NCBI GenBank assembly: GCA_026400355.1
Contig: JAPLPE010000013.1
Coordinates: forward strand, 248,001-312,000
DNA length: 64,000 bases
From: Rhodobacterales bacterium
Lineage (GTDB): Bacteria; Pseudomonadota; Alphaproteobacteria; Rhodobacterales; Rhodobacteraceae
Reading direction: 5' to 3'
Shown here: positions 17,287-30,102 of the stretch, in pieces
Position numbering within the stretch: position 1 is the first letter of the stretch
How the letters are laid out: the number at the start of each line of letters is the position of its first letter
Notes under the pieces: model-generated
What the model was told of the DNA's origin: nothing
Database searches by the model: none
Seen by the model: only the letters and a program-made list of their open reading frames with translations
Program-made: the position numbers and the translations under genes

Positions 17287-18053
17287 CCGAACTCTACCAC
17301 CAGTCCCTCATCACCCTCCTCGAAGGCGTCTGGGGCGACGGTTTCCTCTCCCCCGGCGGCCCCGATGAAATCGCCCGCCTCATCGGCACCCATGACCTCC
17401 ACGGCAAATCCGTCCTCGATATCGGATGCGGCGCGGGCGGCATCGACGTCACGCTCGTCCGCAATCACGGCGCAGGCTACGTCACCGGGATCGACGTCGA
17501 AGACACCGTCATCACCCACGCCCGCGCCCATATCGCCGCCGCCGGGCTCTCCGACCGCATCGGCCTCTGCAAGGTCGCCCCCGGCCCGCTCCCCTTCCCG
17601 CCCGCCATCTTTGACGTGGTGTTCTCCAAGGACTCCATCGTCCACATCCCCGACAAACACGCCCTCATGCGCGACGTGGCCCGCGTCCTCAAACCCGGCG
17701 GCTGGTTCATCGCGTCGGACTGGCTCATCGGCCACGACAACCCGCCCTCGCCCGAAATGGCCGCCTATATCGCCGAAGAGGGCCTCGATTTCGGCATGGC
17801 AAGCCCCGCCCGCTATGCCGACGCACTGGCAAAGGCGGGCTTTACCGCCATCACCACCACCAGCCGCAACCCCTGGTACCGCGAGGTCGCCCGCGCTGAG
17901 CTCGCCCGCCTCAAAGGCCCCTGGCGCGCCACCGTAGCCCAGACTGTCGGAGACGATTTCGTCGCCCACAACATCGACATCTGGACCCGCATGATCCCCG
18001 TCCTCGACTCCGGCGAACACTGCCCCACCCACATCACGGCGCGGCTGGGGTAG
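17283..18053 (+). CDS. SAM-dependent methyltransferase, phosphoethanolamine/sarcosine N-methyltransferase-like
   Basis: 256 residues, start overlapping the cupin stop (ATGA). SAM motif I 'VLDIGCGAGGIDVTL', acidic 'TGIDVEDTVI', motif 'VFSKDSIVHIPDKHALM' and 'RVLKPGGWFIASDWL' match the class I fold. The 'SKDSIVHIPDK' stretch is typical of phosphoethanolamine N-methyltransferases and relatives. A methyl-adding enzyme in a cluster rich in methyl-removing enzymes is striking: it may recycle or prepare the substrate, or act on a toxic product. Substrate unknown. Confidence 0.82.
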   Translation: MTELYHQSLITLLEGVWGDGFLSPGGPDEIARLIGTHDLHGKSVLDIGCGAGGIDVTLVRNHGAGYVTGIDVEDTVITHARAHIAAAGLSDRIGLCKVAPGPLPFPPAIFDVVFSKDSIVHIPDKHALMRDVARVLKPGGWFIASDWLIGHDNPPSPEMAAYIAEEGLDFGMASPARYADALAKAGFTAITTTSRNPWYREVARAELARLKGPWRATVAQTVGDDFVAHNIDIWTRMIPVLDSGEHCPTHITARLG

Positions 18054-18183
18054 GGTCGCTTCACTGGCGGCCCCGGAACCAGCGGAATATCCCAAAGGAA
18101 CTCCTCCCCACGGGATAGCCTGCCGCTTGAACCTTCTGCAACTCTCCCTGACCACCCCCCATCACCCGGTTCCGCCCCCACCC

Positions 18184-19076
18184 ATGACCACCGACCGCCA
18201 CACCCGCCGCGCCACCGCCATCGTCGTGGCAACCGGAGTCTTCTGGGGCTTCTGCTGGCTTCCTGTCCGCACCTTCACCGTACTGGGCCTTGCCGGTGCA
18301 TGGGGCACGGTCGCCATCACGCTGGCCGCCGTTCTTCTCCTCATACCCTTCGCCGTCACATACCGCCGTCAGATCGCCAGCGCCGGTCCAGTCGCCCTCG
18401 CCTCCATCGCGCTCGGCGGTGCGGCCTTTGCGCTTTATTCCATCGGCTTCGTCTATGGCCGTGTGGCGTTCATCATCCTCTTGTGGTTCCTCACCCCGGT
18501 GTGGAGCACGCTCATCGGCCGTTTCATCATGGGCTGGCCCACGCCGCGCTTGCGGATCGTCGCCATCGCCGTTGGCATCGTCGGCCTTTTCATCATGCTC
18601 GGGGCCAACGGCGAACTCCCCCTCCCACACGGAATCGGCGAATGGATGGCCGTCGTCGCGGGTCTCCTCTGGTCCGTCTCGACCTCCGGCATCCGCGCGA
18701 GATCCACCCTCGCCCCCGTGCCCGCCGCCTTCATCTTCGCCCGCGGCGCACTTGTCGCAGCCGTCGCCCCGGTCCTCATCCCGCCGCCCGACACCTTCCC
18801 GGCACCCCTCCTTGCCATGAGACAGTAGACCTCGCTACTGGTGGCCTCTGGTGGGCGCTCTCCATCGCGGCGCTGATGTGGGCGACCGTCAGGCTCGACC
18901 CGGCCCGGACCGGGATCCTCCTGATGAGCGAGGTTCTCGTAGGCGCCGCCTCCGCCGCCCTTCTTGCGGGCGAACTCCTCGACCGCCCAAAGCTGATCGG
19001 AGGCGCCCTCGTGCTTGTCGCGGGCCTACTCGAAGTCTGTCCCGTTAAGGGCCGGACGACGGAATCGCGCCGCTGA
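18184..19076 (+). pseudogene. EamA/DMT-family transporter interrupted by one frameshift
   Basis: The first frame (18184-18828) gives about eight membrane segments starting 'TRRATAIVVATGVFWGFCW' and hits a TAG at 18826. The homologous C terminus continues in another frame ('GGLWWALSIAALMW', then 'GILLMSEVLVGAASAALLAG') to 19076. The shift lies at about 18815-18835. Joined, the product would be ~297 residues, normal for a 10-TM EamA exporter. Either a recent pseudogene or a single-base sequence error. It lies 130 bases after the methyltransferase and may have exported an amine or amino acid. Confidence 0.8.
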
Positions 19077-19202
19077 ACCGCCCCGCACAAAAGGGGCCGT
19101 TCCCGCAAAACGGAAACAAGGAAGGGGTTCACCTCACCCAAGCGAGGCCGCGCGCCCGCGCGGAACGAGCGCCCCAATAAGTTCCCCTGCAACCACCCCC
19201 TG

Positions 19203-20681
19203 CTACATCAGCGGCGCGCAATGGACGCCGGTCCGCACCGCGACCCGGTCCAGCGCCCGGCGGCAATGGTCGATGTCGGCCCTCGCCGCAGCCTTCATCC
19301 GCACAAGCCCGACCAAACGGCGCGGCAGCGGATACCACAGGTCCAGGTCCAGCCCGCACCGTGTCAAAAGCTCAAGCGGCAGGGTCTGCAACGCCAGAAG
19401 CTGGTTCATCGTCGCCTGCGCCGCCGCCACACCCACGATGGCCTTGCGATCTTTCCGGAACATCCTTTCAAGATCAATCGTATAGAACCCCCGCCCCCGC
19501 AAAAGGCCCCGGTACAGCAGATGGGTCAGAAAGAACCCCGACACGCTTGTCAGCGGATGAAACCCGTCCCGCGTCGTCACCGACAGGACGCAATCCCTTG
19601 GAGACAGCACGGTCCGCTCCTCGGCCATATCCTCCGCCCGGAAATAGCTGCCCGTGCAGTTGACAAAGATACTCCCCGCCGGGACCGGCAGCGTCTTGCC
19701 GCTGCGCAATACCATCTGCGGCCCATGCGGCCCGTCCTCGACCCCGGCCAGATAATCCCGGATCTCGGCCGCCAGCCCGTCCCGGACCTGCGCCATTTCA
19801 TCCTCGGACTGCAACCCGTACAGGTAAAGCTCATTCCTGCTCTCCGGATCGCTCGAATACCGCGCCCGGAACCGCTCAAGGACCGCGTCGTCATTCTCCC
19901 CGTCAAAACTCAGCGCCATATCCCGCAGCACCCGTGACACGGGCTCACCACTTGTCCAGCGCTTGAGCCCCACCGGCAGGTACTTCGTCCGGTTCATGAA
20001 GATCGTGCCCCTCCCGTTCAAGAGCGTGATGCGCCGTCCCGGGTCCTGCGTCAGCGCGGCAAGGACCGTGTCCATCCCCGTCTTGCCGCCACCCACCACG
20101 TAAACCGGCACGCCCGGGTGCGCCGCCAGCGCCGCCCGCAGAGCCTGCGGGATGACCGAAACGACCCGCGCACTCTCAAGCGGCAACGGATCGGCCGGAC
20201 GGTAATTCACTCCCGCCGCATGAATGGCCCGCCGTGCCTGCAGCGTCTGCGCCTCACCCGGTCGCCCGTTCGGATGCAAAGTCACCTCGGCCCGCGGCCC
20301 GTCTCCCGTCTCAACCTCGCGGCAGGTGCTGACCGTATGCCCGAACCGGGTCTCCAGCGCGACCCGTTCTCCCGCTGGCCCCAGCGCAGACGCAAGATGC
20401 CGCTGCACCTCGGCCCCCGTCGCCAGATAGTCACGAGGCTTGTCCCAGTCCCAGGGCAGGTTGCCCACCGTGAACATCGGATGCGGCTGATGCAGTCTGA
20501 CATAGTCATAGACCGTGTTCCACATGCCCCCCGCCGCGTCCTTCTGGTCAACCAGCAGTACCCGCGCACCCCGCACAAGATAGTCTGTCGCCGAATAAAG
20601 CGCATTCAGCCCCGCGATCCCCGCACCGATCACGACAAGATCGTACTCTGCCGCCGCGCTTTGCCCCGCCTCAACCATCAT
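19203..20681 (-). CDS. Flavin-dependent monooxygenase-like NAD(P)/FAD oxidoreductase
   Basis: 492 residues. The FAD-binding 'LVVIGAGIAGLNALYSA' lies at the N terminus, and a second dinucleotide motif 'VYVVGGGKTGMD' lies mid-protein, as in FMO/lysine-N-oxygenase-type enzymes. 'GGMWNTVYDYVRLHQPHPMF' resembles the FMO segment after the FAD site. The C-terminal third is helical and not recognised. It points away from the exporter and is not obviously in an operon. It might oxygenate an amine or sulfur compound, but the link to region 1 is only positional. Confidence 0.75.
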   Translation of the reverse strand: MMVEAGQSAAAEYDLVVIGAGIAGLNALYSATDYLVRGARVLLVDQKDAAGGMWNTVYDYVRLHQPHPMFTVGNLPWDWDKPRDYLATGAEVQRHLASALGPAGERVALETRFGHTVSTCREVETGDGPRAEVTLHPNGRPGEAQTLQARRAIHAAGVNYRPADPLPLESARVVSVIPQALRAALAAHPGVPVYVVGGGKTGMDTVLAALTQDPGRRITLLNGRGTIFMNRTKYLPVGLKRWTSGEPVSRVLRDMALSFDGENDDAVLERFRARYSSDPESRNELYLYGLQSEDEMAQVRDGLAAEIRDYLAGVEDGPHGPQMVLRSGKTLPVPAGSIFVNCTGSYFRAEDMAEERTVLSPRDCVLSVTTRDGFHPLTSVSGFFLTHLLYRGLLRGRGFYTIDLERMFRKDRKAIVGVAAAQATMNQLLALQTLPLELLTRCGLDLDLWYPLPRRLVGLVRMKAAARADIDHCRRALDRVAVRTGVHCAPLM

Positions 20682-20794
20682 CTGTGCCCGCCATTGTTCC
20701 GCCCGCTCAGGCGATGGGACGATGAACGCGCATCAAAATCAAGAGTGCGCCGCGCGCAATATTGCTCGATCTTGCGACGCCTCTGCAGAGGCCT

Positions 20795-21211
20795 TCAGTC
20801 AATGATCCCGCCCCCGCCCAAAGCCCCTATCTGCGCAAGGCCCTCCTCAATCGCCCGCACCCGCTCCGGCCCGCGCCCCGCCCACCCGGTGACCTCACCC
20901 AGAACCTGAAGCGGTTCCCGCGACCGGAAGGACAGCGTCAGATTCCCCGGAAACCTTCTCTCCTTCCCCTCCCGATCATCCTCGAACGCCCCCACAGGCT
21001 CGACGACATGGATCCGCCCCGGCCCCGCCCCCCGCGCCAGGTCCGCCTCCCAAACCGCCGCATCCGGCGTGGCCGTGAAAAAGGCCCGGGACATCCCACC
21101 TTCCTCCAGAAAGTTCGGCGGATGCCCGACAACGATCTCATCGCCGGGTTTCAGATCGGCCTACGTCCCGTGAAAGAACCATTGGGCAAACCTGCCGGCT
21201 TGAGCAGACAT
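20795..21211 (-). pseudogene. arr: Rifampin ADP-ribosyltransferase (arr) with an in-frame amber codon
   Basis: Translated from the ATG at 21211, the frame reads 16 codons ending 'WFFHGT', then TAG (21163-21161), then 'ADLKPGDEIVVG' and the rest of Arr: 'FLEEGGMSRAFFTAT', 'AAVWEADLARG', 'VVEPVGAFEDD', 'RRFPGNLTLSFRS', 'EPLQVLGEV'. Arr proteins have 'HGTKA' here, so the stop replaces a conserved Lys: one base change, AAG to TAG. Otherwise the ~138-codon gene is complete. Arr ADP-ribosylates rifampicin and inactivates it. As written it is broken. An internal ATG at 21094 would lack the N-terminal NAD-site His. Confidence 0.85.
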
Positions 21212-21271
21212 GGGCGGCTCCGCCGGCGCGGCTCAAGGAAATGTCAGCCCGCCACAGCGCGCCAGCCAGAC

Positions 21272-22240
21272 TCATTCCCCCCGGTCCGCCGATAGACTGA
21301 AAGGGGGCAACGGAACCCGCCCGGATACACGCTCCGGCATTGCCGCCATCGGCACAATCGCCCCGTGATGCCCGATCACGACACAGGCCAGCCTGTGCCC
21401 CGCCTCTGCCGCAACCGCCGGGTCCGACCCCGCCAGCCGCGCCGCAAGATACCCTGCGTTGAAACTGTCCCCCGCACCGGAAGTATCCACAACCCGCGCC
21501 ACAGCCGCAAACCGCACCACGCGTGCTTCACCTTCCACACAAAGAACGGGCCCCAAAGCGCCGTTCTTCAAAGCAATCTCCTTCACCCCAAGCGCCGATA
21601 TCCGGTCCAGAACCCCCGCCGCACTCAACCCCGGATACAGCTTTTCCTCGTCATCCAAGGACGGCAGCCCCAGCGTCGTCACCCTCCACATCGCATCAAA
21701 CGCAGCCCGCGCCGTGTCCGCGTCCGACCACAACCGGGGGCGATAGTTGGTGTCAAACACCACCTTCACCCCCCTGTTCCGCAACACGCCCAGACGCCCG
21801 ACCAGTGCCGCCCGCACGTCCGCCGGCAGAATCGCCAGCGTGATCCCCGACAAATACACCACGTCGAACCCGTCCAGTTCCTCCAGCCGCGCCCCCACTC
21901 CCTGAAACAGGGTCCGCGCCGCCGAAGCCTCGCGCCAGTACCGGAACGACCGTTCCCCCCGACCGTCAATCTCGATGGAATAAAGCCCCGGCAACCGCGT
22001 CTCATGCCGCCCCACCAGCCCGCAATCGATCCCCTCGGCCGCAAACCCCTCCAGCATCTTCACCGAAAACGCATCAACCCCTAAGTTCGTGACATAGCTG
22101 ACCGGAACGCCCAGCCGCGCCAGATAGGTCGCCGTGTTCAGCGTATCCCCCGCAAACCCGATCCGCGCCGATCCGGCATCCAGATCAAGCTGGCTCAGCT
22201 CGATCATGCATTCCCCGATACAGGCCAGCCGCATCCTCAT
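21272..22240 (-). CDS. kdgK: 2-keto-3-deoxygluconate kinase (PfkB family)
   Basis: About 322 residues; starts at 22252, 22240 and 22234 are all possible. The PfkB N-terminal signature is in 'GFAGDTLNTATYLARLGVPVSYVTNLG' and the C-terminal signature with the catalytic Asp is 'VDTSGAGDSFNAGYLAARLAG'. The sugar-site pattern fits KdgK, which phosphorylates 2-keto-3-deoxygluconate for cleavage to pyruvate and GAP. It is divergent from the fructuronate reductase gene with about 120 bases between them, a shared hexuronate-pathway control region. Confidence 0.8.
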   Translation of the reverse strand: MRMRLACIGECMIELSQLDLDAGSARIGFAGDTLNTATYLARLGVPVSYVTNLGVDAFSVKMLEGFAAEGIDCGLVGRHETRLPGLYSIEIDGRGERSFRYWREASAARTLFQGVGARLEELDGFDVVYLSGITLAILPADVRAALVGRLGVLRNRGVKVVFDTNYRPRLWSDADTARAAFDAMWRVTTLGLPSLDDEEKLYPGLSAAGVLDRISALGVKEIALKNGALGPVLCVEGEARVVRFAAVARVVDTSGAGDSFNAGYLAARLAGSDPAVAAEAGHRLACVVIGHHGAIVPMAAMPERVSGRVPLPPFSLSADRGE

Positions 22241-22360
22241 CCCCCCGTGCAACCCTTCCCGCCGTTAAACCAAACCGCCCCACCCCGCGCCACCGCTTTC
22301 CGCATGGACCTCTGCGCCACCAGCCGCCATCCTGCGGTTCAAACCGCCTCAAGGTCCGCC

Positions 22361-23824
22361 ATGCCCCGCCTCTCCGACGCCACGCTCCCGCTTCTCCCGT
22401 CCACGGTCGCCCGCCCCGACTATGACCGCACCACGCTTACCCCCGGCATCGTCCACCTTGGCCTTGGCGCGTTCCACCGCGCCCATCAGGCGCTTTACAC
22501 CGAAGATTGCCTGAACGCGGGCGCGCGCGACTGGGCCATCACCGCCGCGTCGCTCCGCAGCTCCGCCACCCGCAACGCGCTGGAACCGCAGGACAATCTC
22601 TACACCATAGCCCTTCGCGACGGGTCGGAAACCACCCTCCGCGTGGTCGGTGCCATCACGAAGACCCTCGTCGCACCCGATAACCCCGCAGCCCTGCTGC
22701 AGGCCCTCACGGCCCCTTCCACCCGTATCGTCACCCTCACCATCACCGAAAAGGGCTACTGCGCCAACATCGCCACCCGCAACCTCAATACCCAAGACCC
22801 CGACATCCTCCACGACACACAGAACCCCGACAGCCCCCGCACCGCGCTCGGCTACCTCGCCACCGCCATCGCCCGCCGTCGCGCCGCAGGCGTGACCCCC
22901 TTCACGCTCCTCTCCTGCGACAATCTCCCCGCCAACGGCGTGCTCCTTCACACGCTGCTGACCCAGTTCGCAGCCCTCACCGATCCCGCCCTCGCCCGCC
23001 ATATTGAAACCGCCGTCGCCAGCCCCGCCTGCATGGTCGATCGCATCGTCCCCGCCACCACCGACGCCGACCGCGCCACCGTGGCGACCGCCACCGGCCT
23101 TACCGACGCTTGGCCCGTCATGGCCGAACCTTTCGGCCAATGGGTGATCGAGGACCACTTCCCCACGGGCCGACCCGACTGGCAGGCCGAATACACCACT
23201 GATGTCGCCCCGTTCGAGGCGATGAAACTCCGCCTCCTGAACGGAGCGCACAGCACCATCGCCGCCTTCGGCCGTATCACCGGCAGGGAAACCGTGGCCC
23301 AGGTCATGGCCGACCCCACCGCCCGCGCCTTCATCATACGCTTCTGGGCCGAGATCGCCGCGACCCTCGCCCCCTCCATCGACTGGCAGCCATACATCGC
23401 CCGCCTGACCGCCCGTTTTGACAACACCGCGCTCAACCACAAGACTGCCCAGATCGCCACAGACGCGAGCCAAAAGGTCTCCCAGCGCATTCTCGCCCCG
23501 TTGCACGACCTCCGGAACGCGCAGAAACCGACGCCTTGCACCACCTTCGCCTTGGTCGCGTGGCTCCGCTCCTGCGATGCCGCCGACGAACAGGGCCAGC
23601 CCCTGACCCTCAACGATCCCGTCCTCACCGCTTGGCATGCCCGGCCCCCGGCCGGGGCCAGCGCCGCCGAAACCGTCCGCGCCTTCCTCGGCTTCACCCC
23701 CGTTTTCGGCACGACCCTGCCGCACGACGAAACCTTCGCCGCCGACCTCACCGCCGCCCTTACAGCGATCCGCACCCAAGGGCTGACGCAGGCCATCAGG
23801 GTCCTCCTCGCCACACAGGGCTGA
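22361..23824 (+). CDS. uxuB: Mannitol dehydrogenase family; probable fructuronate (mannonate) oxidoreductase
   Basis: 487 residues from the ATG at 22361, the length of this family; upstream in-frame ATGs lack a ribosome site. 'GIVHLGLGAFHRAHQALYTEDCL' is the N-terminal NAD-binding signature, and 'AMKLRLLNGAHSTIAAFG' holds the Lys-Asn-His catalytic set of mannitol/fructuronate dehydrogenases. With the divergent KDG kinase, the likely reaction is D-fructuronate to D-mannonate with NADH. Mannitol 2-dehydrogenase is the alternative. Confidence 0.8.
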   Translation: MPRLSDATLPLLPSTVARPDYDRTTLTPGIVHLGLGAFHRAHQALYTEDCLNAGARDWAITAASLRSSATRNALEPQDNLYTIALRDGSETTLRVVGAITKTLVAPDNPAALLQALTAPSTRIVTLTITEKGYCANIATRNLNTQDPDILHDTQNPDSPRTALGYLATAIARRRAAGVTPFTLLSCDNLPANGVLLHTLLTQFAALTDPALARHIETAVASPACMVDRIVPATTDADRATVATATGLTDAWPVMAEPFGQWVIEDHFPTGRPDWQAEYTTDVAPFEAMKLRLLNGAHSTIAAFGRITGRETVAQVMADPTARAFIIRFWAEIAATLAPSIDWQPYIARLTARFDNTALNHKTAQIATDASQKVSQRILAPLHDLRNAQKPTPCTTFALVAWLRSCDAADEQGQPLTLNDPVLTAWHARPPAGASAAETVRAFLGFTPVFGTTLPHDETFAADLTAALTAIRTQGLTQAIRVLLATQG

Positions 23825-23911
23825 CGGTCCGCCGCGTTTACCTTGAACTAACGAACTGGCCGCACCCTGCCCTGATCCAAGCGCTGAAAAGGGCAAGTGG
23901 GGTCAGAAAAC

Positions 23912-23950
23912 ACCGACGCAATACCGACGCAATACCGACACGATACCGAA
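23912..23950 (+). repeat. Three tandem 11-base repeats plus a partial fourth
   Basis: ACCGACGCAAT occurs at 23912-23922 and 23923-23933, then ACCGACACGAT at 23934-23944 (9 of 11 identical), then ACCGAA. The 11-base period is one helical turn. The array lies in the 247-base gap between two convergent genes. No function is evident; it could be slippage or a stacked protein site. Confidence 0.6.
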
Positions 23951-24071
23951 CTGATTCTCAGGTGTTTTAACTTTCAAAAACAATACCTTGCCAAAGCGCC
24001 GCGATTTCACCCCCCATACCCCCAGCAAAGGTTAAATGGTGGTTAACGCCAAAGGCCCTCGGCGAGACCGT

Positions 24072-27776
<3,705 letters not shown>

Positions 27777-27793
<17 letters not shown>

Positions 27794-28679
27794 CAGACCG
27801 CTCCACCACGCGCAGATAGATCAGCGACACGATCAGCACGACCACCGCCAGAATGACTGTCAGCGCCGTCGCATAGCCCAACTCGTTATTGTCGAACCCC
27901 TGCCGGATGATCCAGGTCGCGGGCACCTCGGTCGCATTGAACGGCCCGCCGTTCGTCATCGTGAAGAACAAATCGAACCCCGCAAACCCGCCCGTGATCG
28001 CCAGCAGCACACAGGTCAGCATCTGGTGCCGTAGCAGCGGCAGGGTGATCGTGAAGAACTGCTTCACAGGCCCGGCCCCGTCCAGCGTCGCCGCCTCATA
28101 GATGTTCCGGGGAATCCGCCGTAAGGCCGCAAAGAAGATGATCATGTAGAACCCGGCAAACCGCCAGCCCGACACGAACATGATTGCGATCAACGCCGTT
28201 TCGGACTGCGACAGCCACGGCTGTGCCCAGTCGTCCAACCCGAAACTCCGCAACACGGAATTGAGCAGCCCCAACCGATAATCAAGCACAAAGGCCCAGA
28301 GCACCCCCGCCGCCGTCATCGACAGGACCATCGGGGAAAAGAACATCCCCCGCATAATCGAAAACCCGAACCTGTCCGAGTTCAGGACAACCGCCATCAC
28401 CAGCCCGAAGCTGACCTCAAGAAACAGCGTCCCGATGATGTAAAGCGACACATGCATATAGGCCGCGAGGTGCACTGGGTCCGCAAAAGCCCTTGTGAAA
28501 TTGGAAAACCCCACCCACTCCGGCTCGGCATAGCCGCTCCATTTGGTGAAGGCGTAATAGAGCGAGGTCGCCAGCGGCAGCAGGACAAAGACCCCAAACA
28601 AAACCATAGCCGGGGCCACGAACAGGATGTTCCTCGCCCCGGTCGAGATTGGCGCAACGCGGCTGTCGCCCTGCGCCAT
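27777..28679 (-). CDS. ABC sugar transporter permease, MalF-like
   Basis: 300 residues. A cytoplasmic N terminus is followed by 'ILFVAPAMVLFGVFVLLPLATSLYYAFTKW' and about five more helices. The EAA loop is 'IYEAATLDGAGPVKQFFTITLP'. CUT1 family; partners are the MalG-like permease, the binding protein just upstream (6-base gap) and most likely the ATPase at 31590. Confidence 0.9.
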
Positions 28680-28685
28680 CGCGAC

Positions 28686-29951
28686 TTACTGCTTGCCCAT
28701 GGCCGTCACGGTTTCATCCAGCCAGACCAGCGCATCTGCCGCCGACTTCTCCCCGCTCGCCGCATAGGCTGCTGCCTGATAATAGGCTTCTGCCACCGGC
28801 ACCGGATAGGTCGTATCGGGCGGCGGGATCATCGTTTTGGCATTGGCCAACATGTCCCCGATCCCCTTCATCTGGACATTCAGGTTCGCCACATCGCCCA
28901 CGCCCTTGACGGGGCTGATCGCCCCAGCCTCGGCCCAGATGACCTGCGACTCGGCCGAAGTCAAGAACTTCAGGAACGCGGTTGCCTCATCCGGATGTGT
29001 TGTCTGCGCATGCATGACAAAGCCGGTGATGGTGCCGATGACGCTGTCCGGAGCCGGATGGTTTGGGTCAATGACGGGCGTATCAAACTGACTGTAGGCG
29101 AACCCATCCTCGGCCAGATCCCCCTCGGACCCGACCAGCCAGGACCCGATGGGATGCATTACCGCAGCTTCCTGAAAGAAACCCGCCATCGCCGGGTCCG
29201 CGCCAAGCCCCTGCATGTCGACGTTGAACGCACCGATTTCATGCAACTGCTGCATCAGCTCTAGCGCAGGCAGGAACCCCGCATCCGCGAAACTGATTTC
29301 CTGCCGGAAGGCAGCGTCATATCTCAGCGGGTCAACGACGCGCGCCGCCACGTGCGACGCCCAGTTGCCCAAGGGCCAAAGCTCGTTGTTGCCCTCGATG
29401 ATCGGCGTCTCGCCTGCTTCGGCCAGAACCTTGATTGCGGCGATAAAGTCATCCCATGTCGCCGGAACTGTCAGCCCGTATTCCTCAAAAATCGCGGTGT
29501 TGTACCAGATCGTGTTGGTGACATCGAGCGACAAGGGAACCATGTAAACCTTGCCATCCACCGCGGTCCCGGCCCCGGATGAAAAAGCAGAATCGATAAA
29601 TGTTGCCTGCCATCCGTCCGCCATCGCCGCCGACAGGTCGTAGGCATACCCCGCCTCCACATCCCGGCCAACAGGATACCCCGCCCACTGGAAATAGATG
29701 TCGGGCACCTCGTTGCTCTGCAATTGCGTGATCAGGCCCGTGTCGGAATAAATGTCATCGTCAAACACGATCTGGTTGACGGTCAAACCCGGGTTGGCTG
29801 CCTCAAAGTTGGCGACGATGGCATTGAAAGCCTCGGACCCTGCGCCCGAGGACATGGCATGGGTGATCCGCAGTTCGGTCTGCGCAAGCGCCGCCGTTCC
29901 GGCCAGAATGGCCAGTCCGCATCCGGCCAGAAGTCGAAGTGAATGTTTCAT
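28686..29951 (-). CDS. Periplasmic sugar-binding protein (CUT1 family)
   Basis: 421 residues from the ATG at 29951 with GGAG just upstream; the longer open frame has no signal. The signal peptide 'MKHSLRLLAGCGLAILAGT' ends near 'AALAQ'. The mature protein 'ELRITHAMSSGAGSEAFNAIV' is a family-1 extracellular solute-binding protein. It is the first gene of the minus-strand operon and divergent from the GntR regulator. With GH84 and the kinase downstream, a GlcNAc-containing oligosaccharide or conjugate is the inferred ligand. Confidence 0.9.
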   Translation of the reverse strand: MKHSLRLLAGCGLAILAGTAALAQTELRITHAMSSGAGSEAFNAIVANFEAANPGLTVNQIVFDDDIYSDTGLITQLQSNEVPDIYFQWAGYPVGRDVEAGYAYDLSAAMADGWQATFIDSAFSSGAGTAVDGKVYMVPLSLDVTNTIWYNTAIFEEYGLTVPATWDDFIAAIKVLAEAGETPIIEGNNELWPLGNWASHVAARVVDPLRYDAAFRQEISFADAGFLPALELMQQLHEIGAFNVDMQGLGADPAMAGFFQEAAVMHPIGSWLVGSEGDLAEDGFAYSQFDTPVIDPNHPAPDSVIGTITGFVMHAQTTHPDEATAFLKFLTSAESQVIWAEAGAISPVKGVGDVANLNVQMKGIGDMLANAKTMIPPPDTTYPVPVAEAYYQAAAYAASGEKSAADALVWLDETVTAMGKQ

Positions 29952-30055
29952 GGGAGACTCCGCTGTTGGGTGAAGTGGTCCGTGATTGGTATGATGGATT
30001 ACGCAAGCTCTGCCTACAGGAGAGAGATTCGCCTTGCAAAAAGCAAGACAAAAAA

Positions 30056-30068
30056 ATACCACTGGTAT
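30056..30068. promoter_or_regulatory. Putative GntR-family operator, 13-bp palindrome
   Basis: ATACCA-C-TGGTAT is a perfect 6-bp inverted repeat about one base. It lies in the divergent region between the binding-protein start (29951) and the GntR start. A further TGGTAT half site is at 29987-29992. TGGT/ACCA-cored palindromes are typical of NagR/HutC-type GntR regulators. Control of both flanking operons is inferred. Confidence 0.65.
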
Positions 30069-30102
30069 GAAATCAGGGTCCATCCGAGGGAACCGCATCG
30101 CA

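Noticed and set aside
21161-21163. TAG as a recoded sense codon (pyrrolysine or other)
   Set aside because: No pyl genes or CTA-anticodon tRNA are in the window; a point mutation or sequence error is simpler.
30034-30102. Longer GntR start at TTG 30034 or ATG 30067
   Set aside because: These would place the palindromic operator inside the coding sequence and add residues not typical of the family; not excluded.
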